Positions 57,845 through 64,000 of a stretch of DNA of 64,000 bases are shown piece after piece. This stretch comes from Spirosoma sp. SC4-14 (GTDB lineage: Bacteria > Bacteroidota > Bacteroidia > Cytophagales > Spirosomataceae): contig NZ_CP147518.1 in NCBI RefSeq assembly GCF_037201965.1, forward strand, positions 5,511,001 through 5,575,000. Reading direction: 5' to 3'. Every line of letters begins with the position of its first letter. The stretch's first letter is position 1. The notes below the pieces were generated by a model. The model had not been told where the DNA came from. It saw only the letters and a list, made by a program, of their open reading frames with translations, and ran no database searches. The position numbers and the translations under genes were made by a program.

Positions 57845-58741
57845 TTATTTACTGACAACATCGGCCCACAACCATCGTAAAGATTGGGGCAGAATAGCCC
57901 CGCCCTGTTTTCCGTTGTGACCGCCCGTTCCACCAACAAATTTGTAATCGTACTGGCTAAATTTCAGCGCAGCATCCATCTGCAAATTACTCAGCCACCA
58001 GTTTCCATGCTGATTGTCGAGATCACCGCTTCCGTCCTGTAGAAAAACTTTTATGTTACGCTTTGCCGATTTGCGAATCAATGACGGATATACATACCCA
58101 CCTTTGATATTTGTGAAGCTTCCTACATGACTTAGTACTTTATGAAATAGGTCGGGACGCTGCCAGGCTGCCGTAAATGCACAAATACCGCCCGACGAAA
58201 TGCCGCCAATGGCCCGCATGGCTGGCGAATCGGCCAGCCGATATGTTTTTGCCAGTTCGGGAATCAACTCTTCCAGCAGCAGACGGGTATATTGGCTGGT
58301 GAGGGTATCGTATTCAAAACTTCGATTATCGGCCCGCCACGGATCTTTAGGCAATTCGTTGCCATGATGTCCTGGATTGATAAACAACCCAATCGTAACG
58401 GGCATTGCTTTCTGGTGGATGAGATTATCGAAAACAATTGGAACCCGAAAATCACCATCTTCTTTCACATACGTATGGCCATCCTGAAAAACCATCAAAG
58501 CCGCTGGCGATTGAGACGTATACTGTGCTGGCACATAAACATAATACTCCCGGATCGTGTTGGGAAACACCTTGCTCGTCCAGGTATATTTCAGGATTTC
58601 TCCTTTAGGAACACCAGGTTGTCGTTGCGAATCGGGGCCATAGGCCACCGTTTCGGAAAGCGGTGCCTGCTGGGCCAGCACAGGCATTACGGCCAGCCAG
58701 CCAGCAGCGGCAAGCAGGCAGGTGAGGAATATACGTTTCAT
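57845..58741 (-). CDS. Secreted esterase, enterochelin-esterase-like fold
   Basis: The 298-residue protein has a signal peptide (MKRIFLTCLLAAAGWLAVMP, cut after LAQ). The alpha/beta-hydrolase domain includes REYYVYVPAQYTSQSPAALM near 59-78, VTIGLFINPGHHGNELPKDP near 109-128, and the nucleophile elbow GGISSGGICAF near 180. The acid and base residues lie in FLQDGSGDLDNQHG near 234 and FVGGTGGHNGKQGG near 268. It resembles esterases of the YbbA/Fes/IroE group but has no siderophore genes nearby. It is exported to the periplasm. A TTG at 58756 would add five residues and is unlikely. Confidence 0.85.
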   Translation of the reverse strand: MKRIFLTCLLAAAGWLAVMPVLAQQAPLSETVAYGPDSQRQPGVPKGEILKYTWTSKVFPNTIREYYVYVPAQYTSQSPAALMVFQDGHTYVKEDGDFRVPIVFDNLIHQKAMPVTIGLFINPGHHGNELPKDPWRADNRSFEYDTLTSQYTRLLLEELIPELAKTYRLADSPAMRAIGGISSGGICAFTAAWQRPDLFHKVLSHVGSFTNIKGGYVYPSLIRKSAKRNIKVFLQDGSGDLDNQHGNWWLSNLQMDAALKFSQYDYKFVGGTGGHNGKQGGAILPQSLRWLWADVVSK

Positions 58742-58806
58742 GCCCGAAGAAGGCAATCACCCAAAAAAACTACCTTATAGCCAGTATGTTATATGCTGTT
58801 ATTTTC

Positions 58807-60030
58807 CTATATGGAAAACACTATTTTGGGATTTTTCAGACTCTTCATAGCCTGTTCTAACCCATTTAGCGTTAAGGGAAACATCCGATTACCCGACCAC
58901 TCGCGAATAATTGTTGTACTTTGAGTATAGTGCCAGTAGGCCGATACATTGGGATTAAGCCAAACCAGGTTCGGGTATTGCGCCTTAAACCGATCGAGCC
59001 AGACAATGCCCGCTTCTTCGTTATAGTGCTCTACACTTCCTTTCGGTGTTGTTATCTCATAAGGCGCCATGGCAGCATCGCCCACAAAAATCACTTTATA
59101 GTCTTTGTTGTACTTATGCAACACGTCCCAGGTTGGGATGCGTTCGCGCCGACGATTCAGCCCATCGCCATGATTGTCTTTCCAAAGTGTTTCGTAGACG
59201 CAGTTATGAAAATAGAAAAAATCCAGATGTTTAAACTGATGGCGAGCTGCCGAAAACAAGTGCGAACACAATTCGATATGATCGTCCATTGAACCGCCCA
59301 CATCGAACAACATCAGCACTTTCACCCGGTTTTTGCGAGAAGGCTGCATCTGAATATCCAGCACCCCGGCATTTCGACTCGTCTGGTTAATTGTCCTATT
59401 AATATCCAGTTCCTCTTCAATACCCTCGCGGGTAAGTATACGCAGTCGGCGCAGGGCCATTTTCAGGTTACGGGTATTAAGCTCAATGGTATCGTCCAGG
59501 TTTTTATAGGCCCGCTGTTCCCAGACCTTTGCAGCCCGTCGATTACCTCCCGGTACGGATTTATTACCCGACTCTATCTTAAATCCTTCCTGATTCATTC
59601 CATTTGTACCGAACGGCGACGTTCCATCCCTACCAATCCAGTGGCCACCGCCCATATGGCGCTCGTTCTGTTCATCGAGCAGTTCACGAAAAGTCTGCCA
59701 AAGCGCATCCAACCCACCGGCAGTTTCCAGAGCCATTTTTTCGGTATCGCTTAGCTGGTTTTCCAGTGCACCATTCAACCATTCTGGTGGCACAACCGGC
59801 AGCGATTCTACTGGTGTTGACTGCGTTCCGGTTATGTATTCATCAAACAAGCGATCAAACAGATCCAGATGTTGTTCATGTTTGATGAGCGCCGTTTTGC
59901 TGAGGAAATAAAAATCCTCGACGCCTGTACTACCTACATCGCTCCGCAATGCTTCCAGTAAAGTCAGATACTCCGATAACGTTACCGGAAGTGCATGTTT
60001 TCGCAGCAGAAGAAAGAAGTCGAGAAACAC
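58807..60030 (-). CDS. VWA-domain protein, CoxE-like
   Basis: The 407-residue protein matches the CoxE/YehP-type VWA family. The N-terminal DFFLLLRKHALPVTLSEYLT is at residues 3-22, RGAAKVWEQRAYKN-like basic linker sits near 175, and the VWA domain starts VKVLMLFDVGGSMDDHIELC near 234-253 (MIDAS D-x-G-x-S) with VIFVGDAAMAPYE near 312 and IVWLDRFKAQYPNLVWLNPN near 337-356. The soluble pair MoxR ATPase plus VWA protein acts as a chaperone-like module that loads metal or remodels partner complexes. The MoxR gene lies 68 bases upstream on the same strand. The client is not identified. Confidence 0.9.
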   Translation of the reverse strand: MFLDFFLLLRKHALPVTLSEYLTLLEALRSDVGSTGVEDFYFLSKTALIKHEQHLDLFDRLFDEYITGTQSTPVESLPVVPPEWLNGALENQLSDTEKMALETAGGLDALWQTFRELLDEQNERHMGGGHWIGRDGTSPFGTNGMNQEGFKIESGNKSVPGGNRRAAKVWEQRAYKNLDDTIELNTRNLKMALRRLRILTREGIEEELDINRTINQTSRNAGVLDIQMQPSRKNRVKVLMLFDVGGSMDDHIELCSHLFSAARHQFKHLDFFYFHNCVYETLWKDNHGDGLNRRRERIPTWDVLHKYNKDYKVIFVGDAAMAPYEITTPKGSVEHYNEEAGIVWLDRFKAQYPNLVWLNPNVSAYWHYTQSTTIIREWSGNRMFPLTLNGLEQAMKSLKNPKIVFSI

Positions 60031-60098
60031 GGTTTACATAATAAGTTATGAACAATGAATAGTTCTTCGTCTGGATTGCCATTCTCGATTCATCATTC

Positions 60099-60953
60099 TC
60101 AATACGGCCTTCCGCCTTTTTTACGTAATGCGCTTATCAGGTCGGTATCCTGTTCATTTTTGAGCAATGATCCCAGATAGGGCGGTACTTCATTCAGTAC
60201 ATCCAGATCATTCAGATCTTCGTCCGTGACCCCAGCCACCAGAAGCAGTCGAATCCAGTCGATTAACTCACTTGTTGAGGGTTTCTTTTTCAAGGCTTTA
60301 ACATCGCGCACGCTATAAAATACCGACATGGCTTTTGCCATCAGTTCCTGCGACAGATTCGGGAAATGAACCGCTACAATCTGCTGCATCGTTTCCCGAT
60401 CCGGAAATCGGATAAAATGAAAAAAGCACCGACGCAGAAAAGCATCCGGCAATTCTTTTTCGTTGTTGGAGGTGATAATAACGATAGGGCGGTGCCGGGC
60501 CGAAATTGTACGACCAAGTTCATAGCAGAAGAACTCCATCCGATCCAGTTCCTGCAACAGGTCGTTCGGAAATTCTATATCGGCTTTGTCGATCTCATCG
60601 ATCAGTAGAACCGCCTGTTCGTCAGATTCGAATGCTTCCCAGAGTTTACCCTTTTTAATGTAAGCCTCAAGAGTTCCGATTCGGTCGCTGCCTAGCTGCG
60701 AATCGCGCAAACGCGATACAGCATCGTATTCATACAATCCCTGCTGCGCCGATGTGGTTGATTTTATGTGCCAGGTATACAGCGGTTTGCCGAGTGCCTG
60801 AGCAATTTCGAAGGCCAGCAACGTTTTGCCGGTACCCGGCTCGCCTTTAATCAGAAGCGGCCTTTGAAGATGAATAGCAGCATTAACCGCTGTACTTAGT
60901 TCGCGGGTTGCCACATAGGTGTCGGTACCTGAAAAGGAAGTTTTCATAGGCAT
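60099..60953 (-). CDS. MoxR-family AAA+ ATPase
   Basis: The 284-residue ATPase has Walker A KGEPGTGKTLLAFEIAQALG near 36-55, the conserved WHIKSTTSAQQGLYEYDAV near 61-79, Walker B AVLLIDEIDKADIEFPNDLL near 111-130 and sensor 1 PIVIITSNNEKELPDAFLRR near 152-171. The lid domain follows near 200-270 (KKPSTSELIDWIRLLLVAGV). This is the MoxR/YehL-like branch that works with CoxE-type VWA proteins, here the next gene. Either ATG at 60953 (MPMKTSF) or 60947 may be the start. The gene region upstream holds a further AACCATAAACCGTAAACC word (61024-61041). Confidence 0.9.
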   Translation of the reverse strand: MPMKTSFSGTDTYVATRELSTAVNAAIHLQRPLLIKGEPGTGKTLLAFEIAQALGKPLYTWHIKSTTSAQQGLYEYDAVSRLRDSQLGSDRIGTLEAYIKKGKLWEAFESDEQAVLLIDEIDKADIEFPNDLLQELDRMEFFCYELGRTISARHRPIVIITSNNEKELPDAFLRRCFFHFIRFPDRETMQQIVAVHFPNLSQELMAKAMSVFYSVRDVKALKKKPSTSELIDWIRLLLVAGVTDEDLNDLDVLNEVPPYLGSLLKNEQDTDLISALRKKGGRPY

Positions 60954-61042
60954 ACAAGTTGCCAGGTTCACAGGTTAGGGTTGCTTCGCAGCGGCAAGGT
61001 ACTGGCCCTGACACAGGCGAAACAACCATAAACCGTAAACCC

Positions 61043-61603
61043 CTATTCCTGCCCGTCGCTCATGAACGAGTACAGGGTATTGTCCAGATGCAGGGTATTG
61101 GCTTTGAAGTTCTGGATGAAATTCTCGACCACTTCGTCGGTAATTTCTTCAACATTCAGGCATACATCCAGACTGATGCCGTATTCAAAATTCGTATCAA
61201 CTTCAACGTGCTCCTGAACCTTTACGGTTTCGGTTTCTTCAATTTCTTCGATAATTTCGGTCAGTGCCGTTTCCGCTTCGTCTTCCAGATCGGGGGCTAT
61301 TGTGTAACTCGGTTTACGATCTTCGGGCGGCACATAGGTAGGATATGCCTTCTGAACTTGTTCAACAGCCATTTCATAAACCAGACTACTATGGTGTAGC
61401 CGAAGCGTGTAAACCAGTGCATCGAAGACTACCTCCTGCCCCTGATAGCTTCCCGGAAACTGAATATGCACGCATTCGCCTGATTCCAGCACATCGAGGT
61501 CGTCGTCTTCAACATAAACGAACGATTTACCCTCTTGTCGGCACTCTTCTTTGAGCGCATTGATTTCTTCGGGATTAAATCCCTCGTTTTTATAATTTGC
61601 CAT
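61043..61603 (-). CDS. Acidic protein of unknown function, conserved-looking
   Basis: The 186-residue protein is strongly acidic, with a middle stretch APDLEDEAETALTEIIEEIE. It starts MANYKNEGFNPEEINALKEE, followed by GKSFVYVEDDDLDVLESGE and the strand VHIQFPGSYQGQEVVFDALV near 45-64. The C-terminal part (YGISLDVCLNVEEITDEVVE near 143) looks like a helix-capped strand pair. No signal peptide or membrane segment was seen. I do not recognise a family. It lies upstream of the MoxR/CoxE pair on the same strand, 90 bases away, and may be part of that unit. Confidence 0.7.
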   Translation of the reverse strand: MANYKNEGFNPEEINALKEECRQEGKSFVYVEDDDLDVLESGECVHIQFPGSYQGQEVVFDALVYTLRLHHSSLVYEMAVEQVQKAYPTYVPPEDRKPSYTIAPDLEDEAETALTEIIEEIEETETVKVQEHVEVDTNFEYGISLDVCLNVEEITDEVVENFIQNFKANTLHLDNTLYSFMSDGQE

Positions 61604-61728
61604 GCAACAAAGCTAAGGTATAATGAACAATGTATAATACACAATGAGTTTGTAACTCTTCGCAACGTCGGCCACTCCTATTTTCGTTCGTACGCATTCT
61701 GTTCGCGTATGGTCTATATATTTACCGC

Positions 61729-62313
61729 ATGTTCGATACGCTGGATGCCCATATCACCCGATCCATACAACTTACTGATTCGGAACTGGCCTATTTTCAT
61801 TCATTACTACGCCCAGTGTCGCTGAAAACCAAAAGTTTTTTGCTACAGGCAGGCGAAATCTGTACAATTGAGTCCTTTGTAACAAAAGGCTGTCTTCGCA
61901 AATACTGCCTCGATGAAGCTGGTCACGAGGTGATTCTCCAGTTTGCAATCGAAGACTGGTGGATAGCTGATCTGCAATCCTTTACGACACAAACGCCGTC
62001 AAAGCTGTTTATTCAGGCGCTCGAAGATTGTTCCCTGCTTACTATTCCCTACGAAGCAAAAGAAGAACTCTTCCGAAAAATACCGGCCATGGAACGGGTG
62101 TTTCGACTAATGGTACAGCGCAGCCAGGCCGCCCTACAGGACCGGTTTGTGAGTATTCTGACTCAGCCTGCCGAAGAGCGCTATCTGGCTTTTCTGAAAA
62201 AATACCCACAATTTCCGCTACGAATCCCGCAGCATTACATTGCGTCTTACCTCGGCATGACACCCGAATTCCTTAGCAAAGTTCGTCGACGGTTGGCCGA
62301 AAAAAATAAATAA
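61729..62313 (+). CDS. Crp/Fnr-family transcription regulator
   Basis: The 194-residue protein has a cyclic-nucleotide-binding-like domain (KTKSFLLQAGEICTIESFVT near 33-52) and a connector with HEVILQFAIEDWWIADLQSF near 66-85. A short DNA-binding end follows with IASYLGMTPEFLSKVRRRLA near 170-189. The effector is not predictable; Bacteroidota members of this group often control neighbouring oxidoreductase genes. Pirin and an SDR lie directly downstream, but a terminator separates them. It resembles the regulator of the accessory segment (50293-50868). Confidence 0.9.
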   Translation: MFDTLDAHITRSIQLTDSELAYFHSLLRPVSLKTKSFLLQAGEICTIESFVTKGCLRKYCLDEAGHEVILQFAIEDWWIADLQSFTTQTPSKLFIQALEDCSLLTIPYEAKEELFRKIPAMERVFRLMVQRSQAALQDRFVSILTQPAEERYLAFLKKYPQFPLRIPQHYIASYLGMTPEFLSKVRRRLAEKNK

Positions 62314-62345
62314 CATTGCTTACTTTCTTGTTCTGGTTCAATGCC

Positions 62346-62371
62346 TGCAGCCTCGTCGAGGCTGCATTTTT
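62346..62371 (+). terminator. Terminator after the Crp/Fnr gene
   Basis: TGCAGCCTCG (62346-62355) pairs with CGAGGCTGCA (62357-62366), followed by TTTTT. It lies 33 bases past the stop codon. Confidence 0.88.
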
Positions 62372-62407
62372 GTTTCAGAAAACCTAACCATCAGGTTTTT
62401 CTGAAAC
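62372..62407 (+). repeat. Second hairpin in the pirin leader (TTTTTCTGAAAC word)
   Basis: GTTTCAGAAAACCT (62372-62385) pairs with 62393-62407 with one bulged base. It follows the terminator directly and ends 18 bases before the pirin ATG. The word also forms the terminator at 11970-12004. Confidence 0.7.
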
Positions 62408-62424
62408 AAACGAATTATACCCTT

Positions 62425-63141
62425 ATGAAAAATACAGTTCTGCATAAAGCCGACACTCGTGGTTTGGCTAATCATGGCTGGCTAAAAAGCCAGCAAACTT
62501 TTTCATTTGCTAATTACTACGATCCACAACGTATGCATTTTGGCGTTCTGCGCGTGTTAAACGACGATGTTGTGGCACCGGGAAGGGGATTTGGTACGCA
62601 CCCACACGACAATATGGAAATCATCAGCATTCCGCTGGAAGGCGATTTGCAGCATAAAGACAGCATGGGCAATGTGGCTACCATTCGCAACGGCGACATT
62701 CAGGTAATGAGCGCCGGTACGGGTATTCAGCACAGCGAATATAACGCCAGCAAAGACCAGCCGGTCAAATTCCTCCAGATATGGGTTTTTCCCAACAAGC
62801 GGAATGTTGAGCCTCGCTACGACCAGATTTCGCTAAACCCCAACGATCGGCATAATAAGTTGCAACAGATTTTGTCGCCCAACCCAACCGATACGGGTGT
62901 CTGGATTCATCAGAATGCGTGGTTTCATCTTGGCAGGTTCGACAAAGATCATTCGGCCGATTATGCCGTAAAAGCCAAAGGCAATGGTTTATATGTGTTT
63001 ACTCTGAACGGCACGATTGCCGTAAATGGGCAAACGCTGAACACCCGCGATGGTTTCGGCATCTGGGATACCGACAAGGTTTCGATTCGTGCCGATAGTG
63101 ATGCAGAGTTTCTGCTAATGGATGTGCCGATGGCTGTCTGA
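62425..63141 (+). CDS. Pirin-family protein (YhhW-like)
   Basis: The 238-residue cupin protein has the pirin signature: DTRGLANHGWLKSQQTFSFA near 9-28, YYDPQRMHFGVLRVLNDDVV near 30-49, and the metal-ligand motif GRGFGTHPHDNMEIISIPLE near 53-72 with two histidines. A third ligand region follows, MSAGTGIQHSEYN near 96. Pirins bind iron and can act as quercetinases or redox-sensing coregulators. The N-terminal ATG at 62425 fits the conserved start; the in-frame region upstream to 62341 spans terminator and hairpin. It sits between a Crp/Fnr regulator and an SDR, probably as an operon with the SDR (65 bases apart). Confidence 0.93.
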   Translation: MKNTVLHKADTRGLANHGWLKSQQTFSFANYYDPQRMHFGVLRVLNDDVVAPGRGFGTHPHDNMEIISIPLEGDLQHKDSMGNVATIRNGDIQVMSAGTGIQHSEYNASKDQPVKFLQIWVFPNKRNVEPRYDQISLNPNDRHNKLQQILSPNPTDTGVWIHQNAWFHLGRFDKDHSADYAVKAKGNGLYVFTLNGTIAVNGQTLNTRDGFGIWDTDKVSIRADSDAEFLLMDVPMAV

Positions 63142-63206
63142 TTAGTCAAAAAGTGCTAGCTTGCTGGCTAATCAGCTTACTTAATCAGCAGCAAAAACCC
63201 GAACGT

Positions 63207-63890
63207 ATGAAAACTGTACTTGTCACGGGAGCATCCGGCAATCTGGGCACCAGCCTTGTCGAAGAATTACAAAAAGCAGGTTATCGTATCCTGGCAACGC
63301 TGGGTTCTGAAAAAGATCGACATGCTTTCGATTATTTGCCCAACGTCAGTAGCGAGGTCGTTGATGTTCTGAATCCAGAGCAGGTCAATAGCTTCTTAGA
63401 ACGCGTTAAAGGCCAGCCTATTCACGCGGCTGCGCTGTTGGTTGGAGGTTTCACGGCAGGCAGCATTGAGGATACCGACCTGGCTACTCTTGACAAAATG
63501 TACCGGCTCAACTTTGTGTCAGCATTCAATCTTGTTAAACCATTGCTGGCACAGTTTGAAGCGCAGGGAGGAGGACAATTTATTCTGGTTGGCGCCCGTC
63601 CGGCTTTAGTAGCTGAAGCCGGGAAGAATCTGTTTGCTTATTCGATCAGTAAATCACTGATTTTTGAGCTGGCTGATCTGGTAAATGCCCACGGAAAAGG
63701 CAAACACATTTCGGCAACGGTAATTGTACCCAGCACCATCGACACACCTATCAACCGGCAGGCCATGCCCGATGCCGACCATACGAAGTGGATAAGTCCG
63801 GAAGACATCAGCAAAACAATTACATTCATTCTGTCTGACACGGGTAAAACAATCAGCGAGCCTGTGCTGAAATTATATAACCAGTCGTAG
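63207..63890 (+). CDS. Short-chain dehydrogenase/reductase (SDR)
   Basis: The 227-residue enzyme has the NAD(P)-binding motif TGASGNLG near residues 7-14, followed by the usual alternation of strands and helices. The catalytic region contains ILVGARPAL near 127 (serine replaced by Gly/Ala in the usual position) and the Tyr-x-x-x-Lys motif AYSISKSLI near 144-152. The C-terminal TVIVPSTIDTPINRQAMPDA near 170-189 is typical of SDRs of the dihydropteridine reductase-like branch. The substrate is unknown. Start at the ATG at 63207; the first codons after pirin form a separate leader with a small CTGATTAG/CTAATCAG hairpin (63138-63175). Confidence 0.9.
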   Translation: MKTVLVTGASGNLGTSLVEELQKAGYRILATLGSEKDRHAFDYLPNVSSEVVDVLNPEQVNSFLERVKGQPIHAAALLVGGFTAGSIEDTDLATLDKMYRLNFVSAFNLVKPLLAQFEAQGGGQFILVGARPALVAEAGKNLFAYSISKSLIFELADLVNAHGKGKHISATVIVPSTIDTPINRQAMPDADHTKWISPEDISKTITFILSDTGKTISEPVLKLYNQS

Positions 63891-63934
63891 CCGATTTACA
63901 AACCGGAACCGACTACGAGTAAAGTTATTCTTTC

Positions 63935-64000
63935 ATGAAAGCGCACATTCTTTATATCGGTCTTAATTCGGAAATTAATCCGGTTATGCTACGGCTACTT
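63935..64000 (+). CDS. Start of an unidentified gene, cut by the window end
   Basis: The ATG at 63935 opens a frame reading MKAHILYIGLNSEINPVM and continues to the window end (22 codons). The hydrophobic start strand HILYIGLN followed by a helix could be the first beta strand of a receiver or similar alpha/beta domain, but this is only a guess. Confidence 0.45.
   Translation, partial: MKAHILYIGLNSEINPVMLRLL

Noticed and set aside
1..64000. tRNA, rRNA, riboswitch and prophage signatures
   Set aside because: None recognised by reading; a covariance-model scan would be needed to exclude small RNAs.

Overview
The window looks like chromosome of a Bacteroidota bacterium of the order Cytophagales, most like Spirosoma or a close relative. 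The evidence is a gliding-motility GldC homologue, two secreted proteases with type IX secretion (T9SS) C-terminal sorting domains, several outer-membrane beta-barrel proteins, families largely confined to this phylum (DUF2911, DUF4159, DUF2027-Smr, WbqC, the long form of IspG), and promoters of the TAnnTTTG type with few Shine-Dalgarno sites. Species-level identity is inference.

Most of the window is ordinary chromosome. 1-16 kb holds a redoxin fragment, a beta-barrel, DUF2911, an acyl-CoA dehydrogenase, a T9SS metalloprotease, a YheT-type hydrolase, a serine-biosynthesis pair (a phosphatase-SerA fusion followed by SerC), DinB, an Smr protein and a PIF1-like helicase. 16-33 kb holds a small overlapping gene pair, YetF-like and VWA membrane proteins, FabG, a phosphodiesterase-like protein, a GMC oxidoreductase, ClpC, WbqC, an LpxL-type acyltransferase and a T9SS subtilase. 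39-48 kb holds ispG, small genes, GldC, a LytS/LytTR two-component pair and an ArsC/Spx protein. 51-64 kb holds CinA, an E2 acyltransferase, a nucleotidase, a desaturase, RsmE, a MoxR/VWA pair, a Crp/Fnr regulator, pirin and an SDR.

The most interesting part is 34.4-39.1 kb, a peptide-export locus. Two tiny adjacent genes encode 57-residue precursors. Each has a 15-residue leader ending in Gly-Gly and a 42-residue hydrophobic, Gly-rich core with two cysteines and GxxxG motifs, as in two-peptide (class IIb) bacteriocins. They are followed by a 231-bp MITE-like inverted-repeat element, a 53-residue two-helix membrane protein that could give immunity, a polytopic membrane protein, a membrane-anchored thioredoxin, a 24-residue membrane micropeptide and a C39-peptidase ABC transporter able to cut GG leaders. 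The peptide end is strikingly AT-rich, which suggests transfer.

A second accessory segment (48.77-50.94 kb) carries three AT-rich genes (NTF2-like, F420-reductase-like, Crp/Fnr). It is bounded by a 32-bp inverted repeat and by inner attC-like 9-mers, as if a cassette had been inserted into the loop of an intergenic hairpin.

A third theme runs through the whole window. Many gene boundaries carry long, near-perfect stem-loops built from simple words, with different words at different sites. They include a 72-bp perfect palindrome at 29614-29685 and two inverted copies of one element around 41.3 and 42.5 kb. Several overlap stop codons or create false upstream extensions of the next gene. No tRNA, rRNA or CRISPR array was seen.
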